In this document: positions 9,830 to 19,218 of the stretch, in pieces
Layout of the letters: every line of letters starts with the position of its first letter
Numbering within the stretch: the first letter of the stretch is position 1
Source of the DNA: Acephala macrosclerotiorum
Taxonomy: Eukaryota > Ascomycota > Leotiomycetes > Helotiales > Mollisiaceae
Direction: 5' to 3'
NCBI GenBank assembly: GCA_014904845.1
Contig: MU119210.1
Span: 248,001-312,000, forward strand
DNA length: 64,000 bases
Translations under genes and position numbers: made by a program
The notes under the pieces: generated by a model
Database searches by the model: none
Told to the model about the DNA's origin: nothing
Seen by the model: the letters and a program-made list of their open reading frames with translations, nothing else

Positions 9830-11764
9830 TCATAACAACGCCAGCAACTCCTGCGAACACCCACTAAAATCATCGTCCCCATAATCCGTAGCCACAGAAG
9901 CAACTCTTTTCAAAGTCCTCCTCTGCTTCTCGGGTGCCTCCTTCAAAGGCACTTTCTGTGCCTCCACGCCTGCAGCCTTCTTACTCTCCTCAATGACCGC
10001 TTGTAGCTGCTTCTCTTCCTCGCCCCCGAAGAACTCGTCGAAATTGAAGTCTCCATAGTCTGTGGTGGCGGATATTTCGTGGGTGAGAGCTAGACGCCCC
10101 TTCTTAGGCGCGACCTTGGGCTTGACATGCTTCGCTGCCAGCGTCTTACTCTCGTGTAAGACAGCTTGAAGGATATCCTCTTCCTTCTCTTCGAAAAAGC
10201 GAGGTGCTCGTGACGTTCTTTTCCCGGTCGTAGAAGGTCCCTTAGCTGAGGTGGGTGCAGCTTTGGGGGCTTGTTTCGCTGGCAGTTGAGTTCTACTGGC
10301 CGTCTTGCTCTCATGCAATGCTGCTTGCAGTAAGTCTTCCTCCTTTTCTTCGAAGAAACGAGGTCTGTCGCGAGATGTCGGACGAGCTAGTGGAGGTTTC
10401 TGCACTCTTTCTTTCGCCTGCGCCGCGGCCTTTGGCTGAGGTCGACTTGGGGTAGCAATTTCTTCGAGGTCCTGCGGGGACAGCACAAGATCTTGCGTGC
10501 AAAGAAGATCGTCGAAGAGGACATTCAATTCATCTGGTTTCTTTGTCAATGTGCTCCCTCCCATTGGCTTGTTGCTCATCGACTCCTCTGGACTTATCTC
10601 CCTAGCGATCTGGGTGTTTGAAGGAATGTCATCCACGTCCTCAAGTAATTCTCGAACCTGTTGGCTGGGGCTCGGGAAGAAGTCGTCCAAGTGGTCCTCA
10701 AGATATGCTTGAGTTGCCAAAGGAGGCCCAGATGAGAATCTATTGTTGAAGCGAAGCAAATCAGGCCTGGTAGGCGGGGTTGCAAATGATATAGGTTTTA
10801 GGAGAGGGAGGCGTGGTGGTAGCATGTTCATGGAGAGTTCCCGTAATGCTGGTCTCGAGACTGAATTCGACAGACTCTTCCACGTCTGTTCTCTTCGAAT
10901 GCCCTTGGTCTGATCTTCACGCTGACCTGTAATCACTGGTGATCTGAAAAACTCGTTTTTGATGTGCTTAGGAGGTTCAAGGAGAGGCGGAGGCAGAGAT
11001 ATCTCCGGTGGCTTAAAAGCATCTGACTTTGAGGCAGCTTCGGCGGCTTCTGACAAGAGCTGGGTCGTGACTATATTTGCAATGTCTTCGTCTGCGAACG
11101 AAAATTTGTCATCAGTTGCCTTCCTTGGTGGTAACTGTGGAGAAGCCATTGGGCTGCATGATGCAGCTTCGACATTCTGCTTCTTGGCCGGAGATACTGG
11201 AGCTGATGCCGCCAATACGGAGCTGTCTATATCCTCGAGCACAGATTGAGATAACGAAGGAAACTCTCCAAACTCGTCCTCGGATTCTTGGTCCATCGCA
11301 ACACGTTTCGCGAGAGGTTGTGCTTCGTCCTTGGCCTCTACCCCAGCATCTGATATCGCATCATCCATTTCCTCCGCAAGGCCCTCCATTTGATTCCAGG
11401 ATCGCTTTGCAGTGCTATTGTTCCTTATGAACTTCGCTATTGTAGGTTGACTCGCGCGAACGAATCTACTGGGTTCAGGAAGTCCTGCCTTTTTCCGCGC
11501 ATCCTTTTCTGCCTCTGACTTCGCAGCCTTCTTCTCCCTGGCTGCCTTAGCCTTTGCTGCATTCCTCTCCTTCTCGTGCTCCTTCCTTATGCGCTCGTAC
11601 TCCGCGGCGTCCCTCTTGCGCTGCTCGGCCTTCGAGATCCTCGGGCCTCTTTGCGCCTGTTGATACGCTTTCTTCGCCGCCTTGCTGGTCATGGGAGGTT
11701 TCGAGGCATTGGACCGGACCAGAGTCGTTGGTATAAGCTCGAAAGTTCTCTGTCGGCCTGTCAT
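9830..11764 (-). CDS. Basic, disordered fungal protein with UIM-like repeats and a PIP-box-like motif
   Basis: A single-exon protein of about 644 aa from the ATG at 11764 (695 aa if the in-frame ATG at 11917 is used). The N-terminus is a highly charged coiled-coil stretch (SKAEQRKRDAAEYERIRKEH..., KAKAAREKKAAKSEAEKDAR). It is followed by ASQPTIAKFIR, which resembles a PCNA-interacting QxxIxxF motif. A long low-complexity middle comes next. The C-terminal third has three spaced copies of an acidic helix: FFEEKEEDLLQAALHESK, FFEEKEEDILQAVLHESK and FFGGEEEKQLQAVIEESKK. The first fits the ubiquitin-interacting motif (acidic run, then L-x-x-A-x-x-x-S). The others have Val at the Ala position. Two TDYGD motifs follow repeats 2 and 3. 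I do not recognise a named ortholog. A role in ubiquitin-linked chromatin or DNA-replication biology is inference from motifs only. Confidence 0.88.
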   Translation of the reverse strand: MTGRQRTFELIPTTLVRSNASKPPMTSKAAKKAYQQAQRGPRISKAEQRKRDAAEYERIRKEHEKERNAAKAKAAREKKAAKSEAEKDARKKAGLPEPSRFVRASQPTIAKFIRNNSTAKRSWNQMEGLAEEMDDAISDAGVEAKDEAQPLAKRVAMDQESEDEFGEFPSLSQSVLEDIDSSVLAASAPVSPAKKQNVEAASCSPMASPQLPPRKATDDKFSFADEDIANIVTTQLLSEAAEAASKSDAFKPPEISLPPPLLEPPKHIKNEFFRSPVITGQREDQTKGIRREQTWKSLSNSVSRPALRELSMNMLPPRLPLLKPISFATPPTRPDLLRFNNRFSSGPPLATQAYLEDHLDDFFPSPSQQVRELLEDVDDIPSNTQIAREISPEESMSNKPMGGSTLTKKPDELNVLFDDLLCTQDLVLSPQDLEEIATPSRPQPKAAAQAKERVQKPPLARPTSRDRPRFFEEKEEDLLQAALHESKTASRTQLPAKQAPKAAPTSAKGPSTTGKRTSRAPRFFEEKEEDILQAVLHESKTLAAKHVKPKVAPKKGRLALTHEISATTDYGDFNFDEFFGGEEEKQLQAVIEESKKAAGVEAQKVPLKEAPEKQRRTLKRVASVATDYGDDDFSGCSQELLALL

Positions 11765-12239
11765 AGTGCTTGCATCGACGTTGCGACCACAAGTGTTGAA
11801 GAAAAAGTACCTCTCTGCAAAGTCCCGCTTTTTTCTGGGCGGTCTGCGATTGGCTGAATCGACGCGTCTGGAACGCGGGGTAAATATTGACAAAATGTAA
11901 GACGAGTTGAAGCACAAGAAAGAACGCTTTGCGCTCGTCGAAGGTAGAATGGACGTTGGTAAAGAAGTCTCCGGATTGAAGTTGTTGTTTTAGATATTGA
12001 GGTTGTCGAGGAAGTCGCAGGTAAGTACTGAGACAGAAGTTCAGATGAAGTGGTCCACTCCATCAGAAATTATACAACTTTCCGTAGGACGATTGCCTGA
12101 TTTGGATTGCTTGAATAAGCGACGGAAGCTAGTGATAATGTCCCAAGGTCATGCAATGATTGTTCTTTATTACTTCGCAAAGCTATGCGCCTTCATTTTA
12201 TCTACTCATGTGCCACCAGTGTGCCTACCTACCTATGCT
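11765..12239. other. Intergenic region, promoter side of the UIM-repeat gene
   Basis: The stretch contains the open in-frame extension of the upstream gene (to 11917), its likely promoter, and the 3' UTR of the aldo-keto reductase gene. No separate gene is supported. Confidence 0.45.
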
Positions 12240-13274
12240 CTATTGCTCAAGGGTAGCGACTGTTGGGTCCCAGCACACAGGCTTGTACTCCGTAGTTTCC
12301 AAAGCCTTCATCTCCTCAGGTGTGAGTTCGAAGTCATAGACTTGAGAGTTCTCCACGATTCGGCTTGGAGTAACGCTCTTGGGCAGAGGAACGAAACCCT
12401 TTTGCAAGCTCCATCTCATCAGAATTTGCGCCGCAGTCTTGCCATATTTCTTCGTCAATGGCTCAAAGGCCTTCTCACCCATTCTCTCTCCACGAACGAG
12501 GGGGGAATATGCCTCGACGACCACTCCACGCTTCTGCAGCCACTCAACGATGTCTGATCGGGCAAGCCATGGGTGCAGTTCGTACTGTCCAACGCTAATC
12601 ACGCCACCCTTGCCGGCACCGCCTCTCTCCTTCTCAAGTTCCTTGATGTATTCTTCCATCTCGTCTAAATGTTGTACGCCGTAATTGCTGACACCAATGC
12701 TGCGGACCTTGCCCTCCTCGACTGCCTCAACCAAGCCTTTCCATGCGCCTTTGCGAGCATCACGGCCACCATATGGGGCATGAATGAGCATCAAGTCGAT
12801 GTAGTCGAGTCCGGTCTCCTTCAATGTCTGCTTGACTTGCGCCTTTGTATTCTCATAGCTAAGGCTGCGGGCAGGGATTTTGCTGGTGAAGAATATCTGC
12901 TCTCGTGGGATGCCAGACTCTCGAATCGCCTTGCCACAAGGAGCTTCGTTACGGTACGCCGCTGCAGAGTCCACCTAATATTATATGAGCATTGGCATGA
13001 ACAATGACGAATATTTCACGTACATGCCGATAGCCAGCTTGGAATGAGAGCTTGGTCACATCTTCACACACATCTGCTGTGCTGTTTGCTTAACATTAGT
13101 ATAGACCTTACGGTCTCAATCTGAGTTTGCATACGTTTGGTAGACCTGCGAGACATTAGACACACAAGCATCAGGCAACGTGGGGCAATGTGGGACACTT
13201 ACTCCATAGCCTAGGACAGGAATCTCATAACCTGAGTTCATGCGAACCTTGGAAGTGATAGTAAGAGGCGCCAT
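12240..13274 (-). CDS. Aldo-keto reductase (NADPH-dependent carbonyl reductase)
   Basis: A TIM-barrel oxidoreductase of the AKR superfamily, 291 aa, that reduces aldehydes and ketones with NADPH. Exons are 13274-13203, 13145-13135, 13081-13024 and 12974-12240, totalling 876 nt. The catalytic tetrad is visible: Asp49 and Tyr54 in HVDSAAAYRNE, Lys79 in FFTSKI and His112 in LMLIHAP. The cofactor-side motif GVSNYGVQHL and the PLPKSVTPSRIVEN loop are both present. Exon 2 is only 11 nt and supplies the VYQT of the conserved GYGVYQT motif. The start MAPLTITSKVRMNSGYEIP is the only sensible one. The gene ends in TAG. It is divergent from the Dom34 gene. The substrate cannot be told. Confidence 0.94.
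13135..13145 (-). other. 11-nt micro-exon of the aldo-keto reductase
   Basis: GTCTACCAAAC is flanked by an acceptor (CTCGCAG) and a donor (GTATGC). It joins GYG of exon 1 to TADVCEDV of exon 3 and rebuilds the conserved AKR motif GYGVYQT. The downstream intron has an ACTAATG branch-like site. Omitting the exon breaks the frame. Confidence 0.82.
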
Positions 13275-13918
13275 CGTGTTGCTGCAGAGCACTGTTAATC
13301 AGTAATCGAATTGTTGTTGTCTTCGTGATGGATGATCTGGAAAGATGGCAGAATTGGAAGGAGGCAAACATGAAGTGGGATGTGCCTTTATTAATCTACG
13401 AAATCACTTGATACCCAGCTGATACGCCGCATGACACGGAATCGAATCGAGACCTACATAATCGTTGAATAATGCCTCAAATTATTGGATGAACGATGAT
13501 GAAGCTGTTTCAATCTTGACAACAGAGCTAATCTCATTATTACCAATCCTTTAATCCATTGACTCTATTTTACTATCTGCTGAGCTTGATGGATCGTGAA
13601 CTTCAAGATGCGGGGGAGGGGTAAATACTGACGTCATGTGACCGCTCCTGGCCCAAATTCAAAAAAAGTCTGGTCTTATTGCGGGAGCTTTCCACACCAG
13701 AATTTCCAGTCCAGATCTAAATATTAGCAATACATAATACCATGTCCTATTTTTATCAAAGCATCAGCTTTGCAATATTTCGGCCAATATCCGGACGAAA
13801 TTTGCTGCCCAAAATCTATTCGCAAGCGGATGACAACTCGGTGAAATAGTTAGACAACCTGCTCCACCTTCTACAATCTACCAATTCATACACAACAGCT
13901 TTTGACATCCTTACCAAA
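13275..13918. promoter_or_regulatory. Divergent promoter region, aldo-keto reductase / Dom34
   Basis: This 644-bp interval lies between the start codons of two genes on opposite strands. A TGACGTCA-like site (gacgtcatg near 13630) is compatible with a CRE/bZIP site, but one match of this length can be chance. No coding sequence is seen. Confidence 0.4.
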
Positions 13919-15162
13919 ATGCTCCTCAAGAAGCAGAACATAGAACGCGATGGCTCCGGAACCATCACCCTCTTCCCTGAAGAGCCAGAAGACATGGTAA
14001 GTACCACCCCACCTCGTTCTGCTTGCGCTCGACTAACCAACGACAATAGTGGCATGCATATAACCTCATCGCAGTCAACGATCTCCTCCGTGCATCCGCC
14101 GTCCGTCGCGTAACAACCGAATCGAGTACAGGGAGCACCAAATCTGAACGAGTCCATGTTATCCTCACAATACGAGTCACCGGCCTTGATTTCGACCCTC
14201 AAGCGGGACAACTGCATGTTAGTGGAAAGGTGACCGAGCAGAACAAATGGGTAACGGTGGGCTCGTTCCATACGCTCGACCTAGAACTGCGAAGAGATTT
14301 CACCCTCGAGAAAAAGGATGGATGGGACTCGGTGGCTTTGGACGTAGTCAGAGAGGCTATAAAACAGGACAAGGAAGGCGTGGTGCCTGCGGTGGTCATG
14401 CAAGAAGGCATGGCGAATATCTGCCTCATCACAGAACATCAGACTGTGTTAAAGCAAAGAGTCGAGACCGGCATACCAAAAAAGAGATCTGGAAGGTCGG
14501 CAGACCATGATAAGGGACTGGTCAAATTCTACGAAGTGCTACTCGAGACTTTGAAGCGACATGTGGATCTCGCTCTACCAAGACCTCTACTCCTCGCAAG
14601 TCCAGGCTTCACGGCTGCAGGGTTCAAGAAATATATCGTTGACGAAGCGACGCGGAAAGGGGAGAAGGCGATAATGCTTAATAGGAATAATTTCCTGGTC
14701 GTTCATTCTAGCTCGGGGCATCTGCATAGCTTGAACGAGGTGTTGAAGAGCTCGGAGGTTTTATCTCAGCTGAAGGATACGAAGTATGCGAGGGAAACTC
14801 GATACATGGACGAGTTTATGACTTTGCTGCGATTAGATGATGGTAGAGCGTGGTATGGGCCTACTGAGGTGGAAAAGGCTGTCGAGAAGGATGCTGTTGG
14901 GCGAGGTGGTGGAGTGCTATTGATCAACAATTCGCTTTTCAGAAGTCAGGAGATCGGTGTAAGGAAACGTTGGGTAGCAGTGGTTGACAAAGTCAAGGAG
15001 GATGGAGGCGAGGCAAGAATCCTCAGTAGTGATCATGAGAGTGGGAAGAGACTGGAGAGTCTAGGCGGCATTGCTGCGATCTTGACATTTCCGTTGGAGG
15101 ATCTGGACGAAGAGGAAGAGGAACCCGCTGAGAACGGTGGCGATCATGAACCTATAGTATGA
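13919..15162 (+). CDS. DOM34: Dom34/Pelota ribosome-rescue factor
   Basis: Homolog of Dom34 (Pelota), which with Hbs1 splits stalled ribosomes in no-go and non-stop mRNA decay. It resembles eRF1 but lacks the GGQ peptide-release motif. Exons 13919-13996 and 14050-15162 give 396 aa. The N-terminal Sm-like domain reads MLLKKQNIERDGSGTITLFP then EPEDMWHAYNLI across the 53-nt intron. Its RASAVRRVTTE loop is the conserved mRNA-channel contact. The central domain holds VMQEGMANICLIT and LLASPGFTAAGFKKYI. The C-terminal eRF1-like domain ends in an acidic tail EDLDEEEEEPAENG. There is no GGQ, as expected. Confidence 0.95.
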
Positions 15163-15763
15163 AAAAGATAATGAATCGAAACTTCTGCCAGGTCATTGTT
15201 CCAGAACTAATCATACATTTCAGGTGACATTCTTGAAGCTAGATCAACGATGCACTCGTCCTAGCCGCCACTAGACAGCCACTAACTGAATACGGGCTTG
15301 CCTTAATATCTCTTCTCCTTGGGGTGTTGTTCTCAAGATTGTTGACCATTGACAATTGCTGTGACCGTGAGACTCAACTTTCAGAAATCGTGGTTTGCAA
15401 CTATTGTAATCAAGATATGTAACGGATCCAAGAAGCCGCTGACAAAACGAATTTGAGTCAGGACCTATGCCCAAAGTCCGTTGCTGTGGCTAAATGAGCC
15501 AAGTCCAAGGAAGGTAATTCAGAGATTGACTCCCGTGACTCTGAAGAGCTCAGCATTAAAGCATCTTGAAGGAGTAAAGAAGAGCATGATGCGAAGAAAT
15601 AAACTCAACGGATTGGATCGACGTCTACAGGTGAAGATGGTGGAGTCTAAAAATAGCTCATCATGATCTTGAAGCGACGGGAGACGACTCCGGGGTCTGC
15701 TCGCGTTTCATCCCGTCTCCATCCTTCTTTCAAACAAGCTTTTGTTAAGCTTTCGATAAATCT
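15163..15763. other. Intergenic region before the MITE-like element
   Basis: 600 bp after the Dom34 gene with no recognisable gene. Open frames are below about 65 codons. It likely contains the Dom34 3' UTR. Confidence 0.45.
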
Positions 15764-15777
15764 AGTAAGAGTGGTCC

Positions 15778-15808
15778 CGGTGTAGCGAAAATCACGGTGT
15801 GCCGAAAC
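15778..15808 (+). repeat. 31-bp subterminal direct repeat, left copy
   Basis: Identical to 16160-16190. It begins CGGTGTAGCGAAAATCACGG and ends GTGCCGAAAC. Just after it is a second, diverged version of its first half (GCAGCAAAAATCACG). Confidence 0.85.
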
Positions 15809-16159
15809 GCAGCAAAAATCACGATTTCACATACAAACTGATTTTTAATGCATAACTTTACAACACAAATAATTTATTTATAGTGTTTAATAATTACATT
15901 TAATATAGTATTTTAAATATTTTTGCTTTTTTTTTTTTTTTTTTTTTTTAAAAGGATTTGAATAAGTCAAACTCTTTATAGCGGGGTACTCAAATTTCCT
16001 TATGCAAAATTTTATATAAGAAAATGTCAATTAAATTACAATAAATAATCACTAATAGGATTGACGTTAGACTTTTTTAAATAAAATTTTAGGTATTTTC
16101 AAACTTAGTTAAAGCTTTAAATTAATTATTTCTATTAATTATTGCTTGAATACTGGCGG

Positions 16160-16190
16160 CGGTGTAGCGAAAATCACGGTGTGCCGAAAC
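16160..16190 (+). repeat. 31-bp subterminal direct repeat, right copy
   Basis: Identical to 15778-15808 and in the same orientation. It is framed by GGCGGTGT (16158-16165) and ACACCGCC (16189-16196), which are inverted repeats of each other, so this copy could form a hairpin with a 23-nt loop. Confidence 0.85.
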
Positions 16191-16237
16191 ACCGCCAAAA
16201 CCGCGTTTTTTTTTCTTCGCGTTTTACCACTCTTACT

Positions 16238-16875
16238 CTGACGACTTCATACTTATTACTCACATCGCCAAGTCAACTCAATTGCTTCTTCTCTCTTGCC
16301 TCCCAATTATCACAAGTGGTGGCGGTGCTTCAGCGGCTGACGATACGACATTCGCTGCTGGCCGAGGGTGAGGTCCGAGGGGCTGTGTCAGGCCAGCTGA
16401 TGATACTTTACGAGTTTCGAACCCCTGTGAAGACATTCCCACGTCTGCAGCGTCTGAAATACAGGCATTCTAGGTTCAAGAAAGGTTAAGTTCGTTTTGA
16501 GTTTCTTCATTTCATGTAGTGGCGAGCTGGTGCGTGCTTTTGTCTTTCCTCTGATCTCTCTCCGCATGCCACTCCACACAAACCCATCGTCTCCTCTTTC
16601 TTTACGAGCTTAATTCCTCTTGGAATCTCATAACTCTATTTCCGGCAGCCAAGGTCTGTCATTCATTTCCATCCTGGTGATTTCGACATTCCTTCATTCT
16701 TTTCACCTCTAACACATTGCATTCACTTCGCAAGCACCTTTGACAGGGCCTTTAATCATCCTTCTTTTCTACGCTTCTTGGCCCACTCCCTCGCAAGCTC
16801 CACTTAGCTGACTCTTCTTCGATCTAACTCTTGACATTTTACAATTCCCTTCCCTACTCAAAAGACCTAATCATA
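16238..16875. promoter_or_regulatory. Upstream region of the GH76 gene
   Basis: 640 bp without a gene. From about 16540 the plus strand becomes strongly pyrimidine-rich (long CT tracts), as is common in promoters and 5' leaders of highly expressed fungal genes. It ends at the ATG at 16876. Confidence 0.45.
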
Positions 16876-18482
16876 ATGAGGTTGAGTCTATTATGGCCGG
16901 CGCTGCTAGCTCCAGCTGCTACCGCCTTGACAGTCAACACAACAAATGCTGGTAAGTGTCACGAACTACTGTGCGCATTTGTACACAGGACTGATATGTG
17001 TTTCAACAGATTCAATAAAATCGGCGGCAAGCACTGTCGCGTACGGCTTGATGAAGTTTTACACAGGAAATAACACAGTGCGTTGAGTTACCTAAACTCA
17101 GATGACTCGATCTAATAAGTCTTAGGGTGGTACTCCAGGCACATTACCATCTCCTTATTTCTGGTGGGAAGGAGGAGGAAGTACGTCAAATTTCGCCTTG
17201 AATCTCTTATTTCCTTAAACGCCACGCTTTTCAACCTTTTAAAGATTTGTTGAAAGCCCATACTAACCTCCTGTAGTGTTCATGACTATGGTGGATTACT
17301 GGTCCAGAACGAACGATTCAACATACAACGATGTGGTAGAGCAGGCATTACTGTTTCAAGTTGGTCCAGACAACGACTACATGCCACCCAACCAGACCAA
17401 GGACGAGGGAAACGATGATCAAGGGTTTTGGGGCATGGCCGCAATGTTAGCAGCGGAAACAAACTTCCAGAACCCGCCAAAAGGACAACCACAATGGCTC
17501 GCACTCGCACAAGCAGTTTTCAACGAGATGGCGTCGAGATGGGATGAGTCGACCTGCGGAGGAGGACTGAGATGGCAGATCTTCCAGTTCAACAACGGTT
17601 TCACATACAAAAACAGCATTGCAAATGGCTGTTTCTTCAATTTAGGTGCCAGACTTGCACGATATACAGGAAATCAAACCTACGCGGATTGGGCCAACAA
17701 AATTTGGGATTGGGAAGCATCTGTTGGATTGATTGATAGCAGCTACAGCATCTTTGATGGTTCTTCCGATGTGCAGAATTGCACAACAATAGACCAACTT
17801 CAGTGGACCTATAACGCAGGCATCTACCTCCATGGTGCAGCAAATATGTTCAACTTCGTAAGTACCATCCTCCACGTTCTGCATACGAGAAATAAGTTAA
17901 CCAAATACCCAGACATCCGGTCAATCCCTTTGGCAAGAACGAATCAGTGGCCTCCTCAACGCCTCGAGCATCTTCTTCAACAACAACATCATGGAAGAGC
18001 AAGCCTGTGAAAACGTCAACACTTGCGACACGGACCAGCTCTCCTTCAAAGCCTACTTCACCCAGTGGCTCGCCTCAACCATCATCCTCGCACCCTTCAC
18101 CTCCTCAACCATAACACCCTGGATCACCGCCTCTGCAGTAGCTGCAGGACTCCAATGTGGATCTGGAACTTGTGGTTTCAAGTGGTCGGATGGAGCTACC
18201 TTCGATGGTTCTACAGGTGTAGGCCAGCAGATGAGTGCTTTGGGTGCTATTCAGAGTGCTTTGGTGCAGGTTAAGGGCGAGGAGGTGGTGGCGCCTGTTA
18301 CAAATTCGACGGGTGGAACGAGTCAAGGTGACGCGAGTGCAGGCATCTCTCAGCCGTCTTCGGGCATGACGGAGGCGGCTATAAAAGTCACGACGGGGGA
18401 TAAGGTCGCAAGTGGGTTCTTGACGTTGGCTGTTGTGGGCGGCGTCATTGGGGGAAGCACTTTTATGGTGATGGGAGCCTGA
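16876..18482 (+). CDS. DFG5: GPI-anchored GH76 mannan endo-1,6-alpha-mannosidase (DFG5/DCW1 type)
   Basis: A cell-surface enzyme of the DFG5/DCW1 family, thought to transfer GPI-anchored mannoproteins into the wall glucan. Exons 16876-16951, 17010-17077, 17126-17180, 17277-17857 and 17913-18482 sum to 1350 nt, giving 449 aa. A signal peptide ([20 protein letters not shown]) is followed by [39 protein letters not shown] and the motif [16 protein letters not shown] with the adjacent catalytic aspartates. [19 protein letters not shown] and [16 protein letters not shown] follow. The Ser/Thr/Gly-rich tail and the final hydrophobic segment ([17 protein letters not shown]) fit GPI anchoring. Several N-glycosylation sites are present. 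Confidence 0.95.
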
Positions 18483-19218
18483 GGAGTGGGAAGTTGGGGA
18501 ATTTTGACGATGTTTGGATATTATGTATGCATTGTATTGGTGTTAGCGTTTTGGGGAGAAAGCATGCTTGTTGATGCATGCTGGATCATGGGATTTGATA
18601 TCCACTTTACCCTGGCAGGTTTATTGCCAAAGCCTTGTTTGAGATGTAAAATAAAGCAGGCAGCGAAAGCAAGCGCAAATACGACCTCTGACTTTTTATT
18701 GGTTTGATGTACGTTTTTGCTGCTTGTTTATCATCGCTCGATTTTTGTAACTTTTCAAGACTAGCAAGTCACAACTTATTGGCAAATCTGGTGATGCCAC
18801 CCACTTACCGCCATCTTCCGTGTGCTCCTCGGCTCAATTCCAGCCAAGGATGATCCAAGATCTTATAGGCATCAAGTTGTGAAGTTTGATTGTTGGGGCA
18901 GAGAGGGGGTCAGTTACCGAGCCGCGGAGCAGAACCGAACCGAGAGTTGCTTCGAGTGCTTCCAACCACATTTCATCCCTCTTCTTCTATTTGACCAAAG
19001 AACTGCAAAATTTTCCTTGCAAGCTTATTAATGCCTTTTTCAATCTCTTATTAATTAATGTTAGGCATTCGACTAGCTGTCATTGTCAATTTCTGGACAA
19101 GACAAAATCTCGTGGAAAGAGTATGCCATCATCTTGAACAAATTATTTCCATCTTGGACAATTACCGTCTACTTTCTCACCAATAACTGACCATTCCATG
19201 GGCTTCTAAGACACCAGC
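18483..19218. other. Intergenic region
   Basis: 736 bp between the GH76 gene and the MFS pseudogene. Open frames are short and show no family resemblance. It probably includes the GH76 3' UTR and the dead promoter of the transporter. Confidence 0.45.

Larger units (their letters stand above)
15764..16237. mobile_element. MITE-like element, about 474 bp, AT-rich, no coding sequence
   Basis: The ends carry a perfect 12-bp inverted repeat: AGTAAGAGTGGT at 15764-15775 and its reverse complement ACCACTCTTACT at 16226-16237. Inside are two identical 31-bp direct repeats (15778-15808 and 16160-16190), then a core of about 310 bp that is extremely AT-rich, with a run of about 24 T at 15926-15949. 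No transposase frame is present. The layout fits a non-autonomous DNA transposon, perhaps pogo/Tc1-mariner-like. The flanks are both CT, which is not a convincing TA target duplication, so the family is unsettled. The AT bias of the core could be native or due to repeat-induced point mutation. Confidence 0.6.

Noticed and set aside
16405..16430. tttcgaacccc resembling a tRNA T-loop (B box)
   Set aside because: The flanking bases do not form a T-arm and no D-arm or acceptor stem fits on either strand.
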